This document shows positions 37,275-45,468 of a stretch of 64,000 nucleotides of DNA, piece after piece. The notes under the pieces are model-generated. The model saw nothing but the letters and a program-made list of their open reading frames with translations, made no database searches and had not been told where the DNA came from. The DNA is taken from assembly GCF_001280845.1 (NCBI RefSeq), contig NZ_LGHP01000002.1, positions 52,552 to 116,551 on the forward strand, given 5' to 3'. The position numbers were made by a program, and so were the translations under genes. Origin of the DNA: Bacillus sp. FJAT-28004. GTDB lineage: Bacteria; Bacillota; Bacilli; Paenibacillales; Paenibacillaceae. Each line of letters starts with the position of its first letter. The first letter of the stretch is position 1.

Positions 37275-37571
37275 TAAAATAATCAAGTGTCAATTATAAG
37301 GGAATAAATCGTTGATGAAATGAAGTAAGCCAATGCCCGTTAGCCAGAGAGAAAGCTTCTTCGCATTTGCTTTTTGATAAGTATATGCGTCGGTTGAGAG
37401 AGCTTTTTATGACGAAGAGTGGCCGAAAGCTATTTTCGGAGTGTGAATGAACTTCACCGGTTGGACCCGTTAATGTCTAATGAAGGCGATTGCGCATGCT
37501 GTTTACAGCGAGGCAATAACCAGGGTGGTACCGCGATTCTATTCGTCCCTGTCAATGACAGGGGCTTTTTT
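37275..37571 (+). promoter_or_regulatory. T-box riboswitch controlling alaS
   Basis: The T-box core CAGGGTGGTACCGCG is at about 37521-37535; Stem I shows AAGTAAGCC (37323-37331) and CCAGAGAG (37344-37351). The terminator pairs CCCTG with CAGGG, ahead of GCTTTTTT ending at 37571. Ala-tRNA availability is the expected signal; the specifier GCN triplet could not be placed with confidence, though GAGAGAGCTTT near 37395-37405 is in the distal arm. Confidence 0.92.
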
Positions 37572-37602
37572 GTGTTTTATCATTTGAAGGGGGCTCATCC
37601 TA

Positions 37603-40236
37603 ATGAAAGCTAGTGAAATTCGTGCAAAATGGCTTGCTTTTTTTGAAAGCAAAGGCCATAAAATTGAACCAAGCTCATCGCTCGTACCGCATAATGACCC
37701 GTCCCTGCTTTGGATTAATGCAGGTATGGCGCCATTAAAGGCTTATTTTGACGGACGCATCGTTCCAGAAAACCCGCGTATTACGAACTCACAGAAGTGT
37801 ATTCGTACGAATGATATCGAGAACGTAGGCAAAACCCGCCGTCATCATACGTTTTTCGAGATGATGGGCAATTTCTCGATCGGTGATTACTTCAAGGAAG
37901 AAGCCATTACTTGGGCATGGGAGTTTCTGACAGAGTCGAAATGGATTGGCTTTGATCCTAATCGCTTGTCCGTAACGGTATATCCAGAAGACGAAGAAGC
38001 ATTTGAATTCTGGAATACAAAAATTGGTCTCCCTGCTGAACGTATCTATAAGCTGGAGGAAAACTTCTGGGATATCGGCGAGGGCCCTTGCGGACCTTGT
38101 ACTGAAATTTTCTATGACCGTGGCGACAAATATGGCGATCTATCGGACCCGGAATGCTGGCCAGGCGGTGAGAACGAGCGTTTTCTCGAAGTTTGGAACG
38201 TTGTATTCTCACAATTCAATCATAACAAAGACGGCAGCTATACGCCGCTTCCAATCAAAAACATCGATACAGGCGCTGGACTTGAACGTTTTGCTTCTAT
38301 ATTGCAGGATGTGGATTCGAACTTCGATACGGATTTATTCCGCCCGATTATCGACCGCACATGTGAAATTGCGAAAGTAAGTTATAAAGTGAACGAAGAG
38401 CATGACGTTGCGCTAAAAGTTATTGCCGATCATATTCGTACAGTAGCATTCGCAGTAGGTGACGGAGTAATGCCTTCAAACGAAGGACGCGGCTACATCA
38501 TTCGTCGTTTGTTACGCCGTGCTGTTCGTTACGGAAAAACAATCGGCATCGATCGTCCATTCCTGCATGAGCTGACTTCCGTTGTTGGCGAAGTTATGGG
38601 CGTTTACTATCCAGAGGTTGTGGAGAAACGCGAGTTCATCGAGCGGGTTATCCGGACCGAAGAAGAGCGTTTCCATGAGACGTTGTCTGATGGACTCGCA
38701 ATGCTGTCTGATTTGGTAGCAGCAGGTACGAAAGCCGGCAAGACAGAGATCAATGGTGATGATGCTTTCCGCTTGTATGACACTTACGGCTTTCCTTTTG
38801 ATTTGACGGAGGACTTTGCTTCGGAAAATGGAATGACGGTTGATCGTGCAGGATTCGACGCAGCGATGGAAGCGCAGCGCGACCGTGCTCGCGCAGCTCG
38901 CCAAGACACTGGAAGCATGAAGGTACAGGGAGGCCCGCTTGGCGATTTCACGGTTAAAAGCGAGTTTGTTGGCTATAATGAACTGGTAACTGAGTCCAAA
39001 ATTATTGCCATCGTTCATGAGGACTTGTTGGTAGATGCTGCATCAGAAGGCAGCAAAGTCGTCGTTATTTTGGATCGTACACCTTTCTATGCAGAGAGCG
39101 GCGGACAAATCGGCGATACAGGAACGATTACGGGCAAAGGCTTTACACTACATGTTGAAGAGGTAACAAAAGCTCCACACGGTCAAAGCGTTCACCATGC
39201 CGTTGTAACGTCGGGGACTGCTCGCACAGGCGAAGCAGTAGAGGCGAGCGTTACAAGAGCTGTGCGCGATGACATCATCAAAAACCATACCGCAACGCAC
39301 TTGCTTCATAAAGCGCTCAAAGAAGTGCTCGGCGATCATGTCAATCAAGCGGGCTCATCGGTAGAGGCTGAACGTTTGCGCTTCGACTTTTCGCATTTTG
39401 GCAGTATTACAGCGGAAGAACTGGTAACGATTGAGCGTCGTGTAAATGAGCAAATTTGGTTAGGTACTGCGGTATCTATCGAAACAAAATCATTGAATGA
39501 AGCTAAAGCAATGGGTGCGATGGCGTTGTTCGGCGAGAAATATGGCGATGAGGTTCGTGTGGTTCAAGTTGGCAGCTACAGCTTAGAGCTATGCGGAGGC
39601 TGTCATGTAAGCAATACGTCGCAAATTGGATTGTTCAAGCTGTTAAGCGAGAGCGGAATTGGTTCGGGCGTGCGAAGAATTGAAGCCGTTACAGGTAAAC
39701 ATGCGTATAACTACTTAGATGGCCAACTTGACCTGCTTAAGCAGTCAGCTGTTCTCCTGAAATCAAATTCAAATGATGTGCCTAAACGGATCGAAGCATT
39801 GTTCGGTCAAGTGAAGGAACTCTCACGCGACAATGAATCACTTCAAGCGAAGCTGAGCCGTATCGAAGCAGGTTCGCTTGAGCAAAATGCAAAAACAGTG
39901 AATGGGATTACTGTCCTGTGTGCAAAAGTAAATGCTCCTTCAATGGATGCGCTTCGGGGCATTGTTGACGAGCTGAAGCTGAAGCTAGAGTCAAGCGTTA
40001 TCGTGCTAGGTTCGATTTCGGATGACAAGGTTAACCTTGCTGCAGCGGTTTCTGCAGATTTAATTAAAAAAGGTTTCCATGCTGGAAAAATTGTTAAAGA
40101 AGCTGCAATTCATTGCGGCGGAAGCGGCGGCGGACGTCCTGATATGGCGCAAGCAGGCGGAAAAGACACAACAAAGCTGGATGAAGCTTTGAAACTTACA
40201 GAAGAACTAGTTCTTAATCAAACAAATGTGATATGA
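37603..40236 (+). CDS. alaS: Alanyl-tRNA synthetase
   Basis: 877 residues, full length. Class II core ([25 protein letters not shown]-type [34 protein letters not shown]). Editing domain with [15 protein letters not shown] and the downstream CGGCH motif ([12 protein letters not shown]). C-Ala domain ends [24 protein letters not shown] site before the ATG. Confidence 0.98.
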   Translation: MKASEIRAKWLAFFESKGHKIEPSSSLVPHNDPSLLWINAGMAPLKAYFDGRIVPENPRITNSQKCIRTNDIENVGKTRRHHTFFEMMGNFSIGDYFKEEAITWAWEFLTESKWIGFDPNRLSVTVYPEDEEAFEFWNTKIGLPAERIYKLEENFWDIGEGPCGPCTEIFYDRGDKYGDLSDPECWPGGENERFLEVWNVVFSQFNHNKDGSYTPLPIKNIDTGAGLERFASILQDVDSNFDTDLFRPIIDRTCEIAKVSYKVNEEHDVALKVIADHIRTVAFAVGDGVMPSNEGRGYIIRRLLRRAVRYGKTIGIDRPFLHELTSVVGEVMGVYYPEVVEKREFIERVIRTEEERFHETLSDGLAMLSDLVAAGTKAGKTEINGDDAFRLYDTYGFPFDLTEDFASENGMTVDRAGFDAAMEAQRDRARAARQDTGSMKVQGGPLGDFTVKSEFVGYNELVTESKIIAIVHEDLLVDAASEGSKVVVILDRTPFYAESGGQIGDTGTITGKGFTLHVEEVTKAPHGQSVHHAVVTSGTARTGEAVEASVTRAVRDDIIKNHTATHLLHKALKEVLGDHVNQAGSSVEAERLRFDFSHFGSITAEELVTIERRVNEQIWLGTAVSIETKSLNEAKAMGAMALFGEKYGDEVRVVQVGSYSLELCGGCHVSNTSQIGLFKLLSESGIGSGVRRIEAVTGKHAYNYLDGQLDLLKQSAVLLKSNSNDVPKRIEALFGQVKELSRDNESLQAKLSRIEAGSLEQNAKTVNGITVLCAKVNAPSMDALRGIVDELKLKLESSVIVLGSISDDKVNLAAAVSADLIKKGFHAGKIVKEAAIHCGGSGGGRPDMAQAGGKDTTKLDEALKLTEELVLNQTNVI

Positions 40237-40286
40237 TATAAATGTATATCTCATTGAAATGCGGTTTGGAAAGCGAGGTGCTGGCG

Positions 40287-40547
40287 ATGAGTTCCATGGA
40301 CAAAACAATGAAATTTAACGTGAAGGCGGAGGGGGTTGAATCTTCTCAAGACATTCTGCTATCCGTGCATGAAGCGCTTCTAGAGAAAGAGTATAATCCG
40401 ATTAACCAGATCGTTGGGTATCTGCTGTCCGGAGATCCCGCGTATATTCCGCGGCATAACAACGCCAGAAGTTTAATTCGCAAGAAGGAACGAGACGAAT
40501 TAATCGAGGAGCTTGTCCGGTTTTATCTAAACCATAAGAAACAATAA
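40287..40547 (+). CDS. ireB: IreB family regulatory phosphoprotein (DUF965)
   Basis: 86 residues. The DUF965 core is fully recognisable: MDKTMKFN at the start, [40 protein letters not shown]. In Enterococcus IreB is a target of the Ser/Thr kinase IreK and affects cephalosporin tolerance. ATG 40287 has GCGAGGTG about 7 bases upstream; a start at 40242 would add an unconserved tail. The alaS-ireB-ruvX order is conserved in Firmicutes. Confidence 0.93.
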   Translation: MSSMDKTMKFNVKAEGVESSQDILLSVHEALLEKEYNPINQIVGYLLSGDPAYIPRHNNARSLIRKKERDELIEELVRFYLNHKKQ

Positions 40548-40573
40548 CTAATGAGGCAGGGGCCGGACAAGAC

Positions 40574-40990
40574 ATGAGATTGATGGGACTGGATTACGGT
40601 GACCGCAACATTGGAGTTGCTGTCAGCGACGCTTTTCGTTGGACCGCACAGGGAACAGGAGTTATTGAACGCAGACGAGACAGCAGCGAGTTTGACCGCA
40701 TTGCCGACCTGGTTAAGGAGCATGAGGTTAGTGAAATCGTTGTTGGTCTGCCTAAAAACATGAATGGTACCATCGGTCCACGTGGAGAAATTTGTATAGA
40801 ATTCGCAGAACAGATTAAGCAGAAACTAAACATACCTGTTCACCTTTGGGACGAAAGGCTGACAACGGTAGCTGCCGAACGGACGCTTATTGAAGCGGAC
40901 GTCAGCCGGAAGAAGCGAAAGCTCGTAATAGACAAAATGGCGGCAACGCTTATTTTGCAAAATTATCTCGATTCTAAAGCGAAAAGGTGA
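40574..40990 (+). CDS. ruvX: RuvX (YqgF), pre-16S rRNA-processing nuclease
   Basis: 138 residues, RNase-H fold: MGLDYGDRNIGVAVSD at the start (acidic D7), VVGLPKNMNGT, then WDERLTTVAAER and a final D in LVIDKMAATLILQNYL. Involved in 16S rRNA 5' maturation and proposed resolvase. It overlaps nothing but ends 8 bases before the next start. Confidence 0.93.
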   Translation: MRLMGLDYGDRNIGVAVSDAFRWTAQGTGVIERRRDSSEFDRIADLVKEHEVSEIVVGLPKNMNGTIGPRGEICIEFAEQIKQKLNIPVHLWDERLTTVAAERTLIEADVSRKKRKLVIDKMAATLILQNYLDSKAKR

Positions 40991-40998
40991 GGGTAAAC

Positions 40999-41295
40999 AT
41001 GACAAAAGAAGAAATGGAATTCGAAGAGCCGGAAATTATTTATATTCCGGATGAAGAAGGCAACGAAGAGGAATTCGAAGTCATCATGAAATTTGAAGTT
41101 GATGGTTCCGATCAGAAATATATGATGGTTGTTCCGCTCACTGGCGAAAATGACGAGGAAGATGAAGTTTATGCTTTCCGTTATGAAGAAGAAGGCGATG
41201 ACCTGAAGCTGTATACCATTGAAGACGAAGAAGAATGGAATATGGTTGAGGAAACGTTTAACACTCTCCTTGGTGAGATGGAGGAAGAAAATTAA
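40999..41295 (+). CDS. DUF1292 family protein (YrzB-like), copy 1
   Basis: 98 residues, very acidic (many Glu and Asp), with the DUF1292 core (EEFEVIMKFEVDGSDQKYMM, then VYAFRYEEEGDDLKLYTIED). ATG 40999 has AGGTGAGGGT 5 bases upstream; a GTG at 40987 is less likely. B. subtilis YrzB is the positional match. The function is unknown. Confidence 0.85.
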   Translation: MTKEEMEFEEPEIIYIPDEEGNEEEFEVIMKFEVDGSDQKYMMVVPLTGENDEEDEVYAFRYEEEGDDLKLYTIEDEEEWNMVEETFNTLLGEMEEEN

Positions 41296-41606
41296 TGTCT
41301 GGCACAGAGCATGAAGCACCTAAGAAGCTGAATACGCTAAGAGCGGCATTCGGCAATGAAATTGAGCTTGAAGCAGATGATGGCAGCGTAGAGGTATACG
41401 ATATTAAAGCTGAGTTTCAGCTTGGGGATCGAATCTATGCAGCCCTACAATCGGATCCGATGCGTGGCGAGGATGATGTCGAGCTATTTCGTGTCATTCA
41501 AGTCGACGGTGAACCGCAGCTGGAAAACATTGAAAATGACGAAGAGTGGGAAGCAGCGTCAGAAGCTTACGATGATTTGTTGTTTGCAACTGACGAGCGT
41601 CCTTAA
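41295..41606 (+). CDS. DUF1292 family protein, copy 2
   Basis: 103 residues; the start overlaps the stop of copy 1 (TAATG), so translation is coupled. The order of motifs resembles copy 1 (IELEADDGSVEVYDIKAEFQ; DRIYAALQSD; EDDVELFRV; ENDEEWEAASEAYDDLL) but sequence identity is low. B. subtilis has one such gene here, so this looks like an old tandem duplication. A terminator follows. Confidence 0.8.
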   Translation: MSGTEHEAPKKLNTLRAAFGNEIELEADDGSVEVYDIKAEFQLGDRIYAALQSDPMRGEDDVELFRVIQVDGEPQLENIENDEEWEAASEAYDDLLFATDERP

Positions 41607-41635
41607 AACGTCGTACATGTATATGCATTTAACGA

Positions 41636-41661
41636 GAGAGCGGCCAATAACCGCTCTTTTG
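41636..41661 (+). terminator. Terminator after the DUF1292 pair
   Basis: AGAGCGG pairs with CCGCTCT, short loop CCAATAA, then TTTTG. Confidence 0.75.
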
Positions 41662-41820
41662 TTCCATGTCTAGAGTCAATTGTAAAGCATTGGAGAAAAT
41701 GATTCGATTTCTCAACTGCGTACCGCAACTTCAGCTGAGCCACCAGAGTATGGTCTCAGCCATTTCGCCTGCGCAAATCGATATACCGAAAATGATGGAT
41801 TAAAAAGAGGGGGTCTAAGT

Positions 41821-42927
41821 TTGGACAAGTCATCACAGCACCTTGAGCAACAATCATCATCCGGACCGAGGAAAAGCCGCATCACATTATGGGTTATTTT
41901 GAGCTTGCTAGGTATTATGATAATAGGTGCTGGAAGCGTAGCTTTATACGTATGGAGCAGCTTGAAGCCAACGGCTGCTGGAGAGGTTCAGAAGCTCGAA
42001 ATTGCAAGAGGAACATCAGCGAATGAGGTTGCAGAATTACTGGAAAAACAAGGGATAATTAAAAATGCATTTATTTTTAAATATTATTTGAAGTTGAAGG
42101 ATCAAGGCGGCCGCTTTCAAGCGGGTATATATGAGCTTAGTCCCGGCATGAAAAATGATGCCATCATAGCCAAACTTAACGCTGGTGATACAGTAGAAGC
42201 GGAAACCATTCGATTCACAATACCTGAGGGCTTTACCGTATTGCAAATTGCTGACAAGCTTGCAGAAGAGAAATTGATCAACAAGGAAAAGTTTATTGGA
42301 TTAATTGCATCGGAAAAAAATTGGGGTGATGCAGAGGCTGCTCGAGCTATCCCTAATAACGATAAGCTGCATCAGCGTCTTGAAGGTTATCTTTTCCCAG
42401 AAACGTATGAATTGAAAAAGGAAAGTACAGAAGAGGACATTATCAAACGAATGGTTCTTGAGCTTGACCGGAAGCTTGCTGAGCTTCCTGAGGGCTGGAT
42501 GGATGTGCTCGAAGAGAAGAAAATGTCTTTCCACGACATGCTGACAATTGCATCGCTTGTTGAGCGTGAAGTCGTTGTGGACGAGGAAAGAGCACTTGTA
42601 TCGGGCATTATTTACAATCGTATTGCCGATGGTATGAAGCTGCAAATCGACGCAACTGTTCAATATTCTCTTGATAAACCTAAGGAACGTCTATATGAGA
42701 AGGATTTGCTTGTAGACAGCCCATATAACACTTATAAGGTGGAAGGCTTGCCGCCTGGACCAATCGCTAGTCCAAGCCTTAAGTCTATTGAAGCGGCTAT
42801 ATACCCGGAGAATACCGAATATTTCTTTTATGTAACAAAAAAGGACGGAAGTCAGTCTCATTTGTTCGCAAAAACATATAAAGAGCATTTGAAAAACATC
42901 GAGAAAAGCAATCAGACGGCAGGGTAG
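41821..42927 (+). CDS. mltG: MltG, endolytic murein transglycosylase
   Basis: 368 residues. A short cytoplasmic N-terminus, one helix (about residues 24-46), then a LysM-like part and the YceG catalytic domain. The catalytic Glu lies in ASLVEREVVVDEERALVSGI; conserved motifs are KLQIDATVQYSL, SPYNTYKVEGLPPGPIASP and the ending YFFYV. MltG cuts nascent glycan strands and sets their length. TTG start with GAGGGGGT 6 bases ahead. The gap before it (41662-41820) contains only a small inverted repeat (GCTGAG/CTCAGC at 41733-41762). Confidence 0.94.
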   Translation: MDKSSQHLEQQSSSGPRKSRITLWVILSLLGIMIIGAGSVALYVWSSLKPTAAGEVQKLEIARGTSANEVAELLEKQGIIKNAFIFKYYLKLKDQGGRFQAGIYELSPGMKNDAIIAKLNAGDTVEAETIRFTIPEGFTVLQIADKLAEEKLINKEKFIGLIASEKNWGDAEAARAIPNNDKLHQRLEGYLFPETYELKKESTEEDIIKRMVLELDRKLAELPEGWMDVLEEKKMSFHDMLTIASLVEREVVVDEERALVSGIIYNRIADGMKLQIDATVQYSLDKPKERLYEKDLLVDSPYNTYKVEGLPPGPIASPSLKSIEAAIYPENTEYFFYVTKKDGSQSHLFAKTYKEHLKNIEKSNQTAG

Positions 42928-42981
42928 TTATTCGATTAATTAGTAAGCGAAGCTGGTTGGTGTTTTTAAGGAGGAGCAAGT

Positions 42982-43914
42982 ATGGCGTACAAGCCGGAAT
43001 TGTTAGCTACCGCTGCATCTATAGAGGAGCTGGAAAGGCTCATAGCAGCAGGCGCGGATGCTTTTGTCATTGGCGAAGCACGCTACGGTATGCGATTAGC
43101 AGGAGAGTTTAGCAAGGAAATGATAGCACAGGCAGTAAAGCTTGCGAAGCCTAAGGGTGTGAAAATATATGCGGCCCTTAACAACCTTATGGATAATGAG
43201 GCAGCTGATTCATTAAATGATTATGTATCCTGGCTCGCTGAAGCAGGCGTAGATGCACTAGTATTCGGTGATCCTGCTGTCTTAATGGCTGCTAGATTGC
43301 ATGCTCCTGGCATGGCTCTGCACTGGAATGCCGAAATGACCTCAACGAATTATGTTACAGCTAATTATTGGGGCCGCAGAGGCGCCACTAGATATGTACT
43401 TGCACGCGAGCTCAACATGGAGCAAGTTTGCGATACAACGGCAAGTACAGAGCTTGAAGTTCAAGTACAGGTTCATGGCATGACTAATATTTATCATTCC
43501 AAGCGTTCGCTTGTAGATAACTATATGGAACATCAGTCGGAGCCGGATCGGCTTCCGGAGAAGGACAAAGATCGTGGTCTTTATGTGATGGAAGCGGAGC
43601 GCCAAGATGAGCGTTATCCGATCTACGAAGATGCTAACGGCACTCATATTATGAGCTCGGATGATGTTTGTATGGTAGAGAACCTTCATGAGCTACTTGA
43701 GGCTAAAGTAAGCAGTTTGAAGATTGAGGGACTAATGAAATCTACCGAGTACAACGAAATCGTTGTTCGTTCATATCGACAGGCGATCGATGCTTATATG
43801 GCTGACCCAGAGGGTTACATGTTCCAAGAGGAATGGCTGGACGCTATCAAACAAGTTCAGAACCCGCAGCGTGAGCTGAGTTATGGCTTCTTTTTTAAGG
43901 AGCAAGTCTATTAA
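42982..43914 (+). CDS. yrrN: U32-family protein YrrN (TrhP1), tRNA 5-hydroxyuridine formation
   Basis: 310 residues, TIM-barrel-like U32 family without the C-terminal barrel extension (LIAAGADAFVIGEARYGMRL; NNLMDNEAADSL; LHWNAEMTSTN). The B. subtilis pair YrrN/YrrO hydroxylates U34 of tRNA. It lies next to its partner; GGAGGAGC is 8 bases upstream. In B. subtilis trmR (yrrM) is placed between mltG and yrrN, but here only 54 bases separate them. The true co-substrate is prephenate in E. coli TrhP; not testable here. Confidence 0.85.
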   Translation: MAYKPELLATAASIEELERLIAAGADAFVIGEARYGMRLAGEFSKEMIAQAVKLAKPKGVKIYAALNNLMDNEAADSLNDYVSWLAEAGVDALVFGDPAVLMAARLHAPGMALHWNAEMTSTNYVTANYWGRRGATRYVLARELNMEQVCDTTASTELEVQVQVHGMTNIYHSKRSLVDNYMEHQSEPDRLPEKDKDRGLYVMEAERQDERYPIYEDANGTHIMSSDDVCMVENLHELLEAKVSSLKIEGLMKSTEYNEIVVRSYRQAIDAYMADPEGYMFQEEWLDAIKQVQNPQRELSYGFFFKEQVY

Positions 43915-43916
43915 TA

Positions 43917-43999
43917 AGGAAATGCTTACGAAGTAGTTTTGCTTCGCAAAACCAAAGGAAATGCTTACGAAGTAGTTTTGCTTCGCAAAACTTAGGAGG
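43917..43999 (+). repeat. Two tandem copies of the SD-linked hairpin repeat (family A)
   Basis: AAGGAAATGCTTACGAAGTA then GTTTTGC-TTC-GCAAAAC occur twice in a row, nearly identical, joined by CAAAGGAA. The second runs into TTAGGAGG, the ribosome binding site of the next gene. They fill the whole gap between the two U32 genes. CGAAG can also pair with the downstream CTTCG, an alternative to the GTTTTGC/GCAAAAC hairpin. Confidence 0.9.
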
Positions 44000-44007
44000 T
44001 ACACATA

Positions 44008-45270
44008 GTGACAACAATGGAGAAGACGACACCTCGCTATCAAGGCAAACGCCATCGACTGGATAGACCGGAGCTGCTCGCACCAGCCGGGAATTTGGAA
44101 AAGCTGAAATTTGCGATTCATTATGGAGCTGATGCTGTTTATATCGGTGGTCAGAAGTACGGCTTGCGCTCCAATGCGGATAATTTCAGCTTTGAAGAAA
44201 TGAAAGAAGGCGTCCAGTTTGCAAACCGTTATGGTGCGAAGGTATTTGTCGCTACGAATATATACGCGCACAATGAGGATGTAGAAGGTCTCGAGGACTA
44301 TTTGCGTAATTTAGAAGAAGCAGGAATCTCAGCAATCATAGCCGCAGATCCTGCCATTATCGAAACAGCGCAGCGGGTAGCTCCAAAGCTTGAGGTTCAT
44401 TTGAGCACGCAGCAATCAACGCTTAACTGGCAGGCCGTGCAGTTCTGGAAGGAAGAAGGCTTGCCGCGGGTTGTGTTAGCCCGTGAAACGAGCTTTAAAG
44501 ACATTGCAGAAATCAAAAAAAATGTTGATATTGAGATCGAAGCGTTTATTCATGGTGCGATGTGTTCATCGTTCTCTGGACGCTGCGTATTGTCAAATCA
44601 TTTTACTGACCGCGACTCCAATCGTGGAGGCTGCTGTCAGTCATGTCGCTGGAAATATGATTTGTTTGTCGATGATATGCCAATGTACCCGGAAGAAGAA
44701 GATAAGTTCACAATGGGCTCTAAAGATCTCTGCATGATCGAATATTTGCCTGAGCTTATCGAAGTTGGCGTCGACAGCTTCAAAATTGAAGGACGAATGA
44801 AAAGCATACACTATGTGGCGACGGTCGTTAACGTTTATCGTCAAGCTATCGATGCATACTTCGCTGATCCTGAGCATTTTGAGCTGAAGCAGGAATGGGT
44901 GGATGAGATAAATAAGGCTGCGAATCGTCCGCTTAATACTGGATTTTTCCTCGATACGCCGGGAGCAGAGGATCATATTTATGAGCCTGAGGAAAAAGCA
45001 GCGCCTTATGATTTTGCTGGGGTTGTTGTAGATTATAATGAGAAAACGGGTTTTGCGATCGTGCAGCAGCGCAATCATTTTAAACTCGGACAAGAAATTG
45101 AATTTGTTGGTCCCAAGGGCACATTCTTTAAGCAAACCGTAACCGAAATTACGGATACAGAAGGTAATGCACTTGAGGCGGCGCGCCATCCTTTACAGCA
45201 TATTCGCATTCGTACACTAAAGCCAGTTAAAGCGATGGACATGATGAGAAAAAAGATCGAGAAAAAGTAA
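44008..45270 (+). CDS. yrrO: U32-family protein YrrO (TrhP2), tRNA 5-hydroxyuridine formation
   Basis: 420 residues, GTG start with TTAGGAGG provided by the repeat. Core motif is EAFIHGAMCSSFSGRCVLSN, followed by a Cys-rich stretch (NRGGCCQSCRWKYDL). These cysteines fit the iron-sulfur ligands proposed for the family. The C-terminal barrel (residues about 330-415) is present, unlike YrrN. The pair works together in wobble-uridine hydroxylation in B. subtilis. Terminator downstream. Confidence 0.87.
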   Translation: MTTMEKTTPRYQGKRHRLDRPELLAPAGNLEKLKFAIHYGADAVYIGGQKYGLRSNADNFSFEEMKEGVQFANRYGAKVFVATNIYAHNEDVEGLEDYLRNLEEAGISAIIAADPAIIETAQRVAPKLEVHLSTQQSTLNWQAVQFWKEEGLPRVVLARETSFKDIAEIKKNVDIEIEAFIHGAMCSSFSGRCVLSNHFTDRDSNRGGCCQSCRWKYDLFVDDMPMYPEEEDKFTMGSKDLCMIEYLPELIEVGVDSFKIEGRMKSIHYVATVVNVYRQAIDAYFADPEHFELKQEWVDEINKAANRPLNTGFFLDTPGAEDHIYEPEEKAAPYDFAGVVVDYNEKTGFAIVQQRNHFKLGQEIEFVGPKGTFFKQTVTEITDTEGNALEAARHPLQHIRIRTLKPVKAMDMMRKKIEKK

Positions 45271-45289
45271 ATATGCAAAATTATGACTG

Positions 45290-45327
45290 GAGTCTTATTT
45301 TTTTAGAAAATAAGACTCTTTTTTTTG
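45290..45327 (+). terminator. Terminator after yrrO
   Basis: GAGTCTTATTTT pairs with AAAATAAGACTC, followed by eight T. Confidence 0.92.
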
Positions 45328-45343
45328 TGTTTATTATTATGAT

Positions 45344-45372
45344 TTGACAAGATTATGTCGATATAAAATAAT
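45344..45372 (+). promoter_or_regulatory. Promoter of the chemoreceptor gene
   Basis: TTGACA (45344-45349), 17 bp, AATAAT (45367-45372); nine of eleven bases further down TAATAT offers an alternative -10. Confidence 0.7.
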
Positions 45373-45468
45373 ATACTGTAAATCTACTATAAATACATAT
45401 TTCGGCAAGATTCGCTAGCAGCAAACGAACTATATTAGACATACAAATTAAAGGCGGTGTCTTTCCTA

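Noticed and set aside
42930-42975. Possible further copy of the family A repeat before yrrN (AGTAAGCGAAGCTGGTTGG).
   Set aside because: Only a few bases (CGAAG, GGTT, AAGGAGG) align and no hairpin forms; similarity is no better than expected for any SD region.
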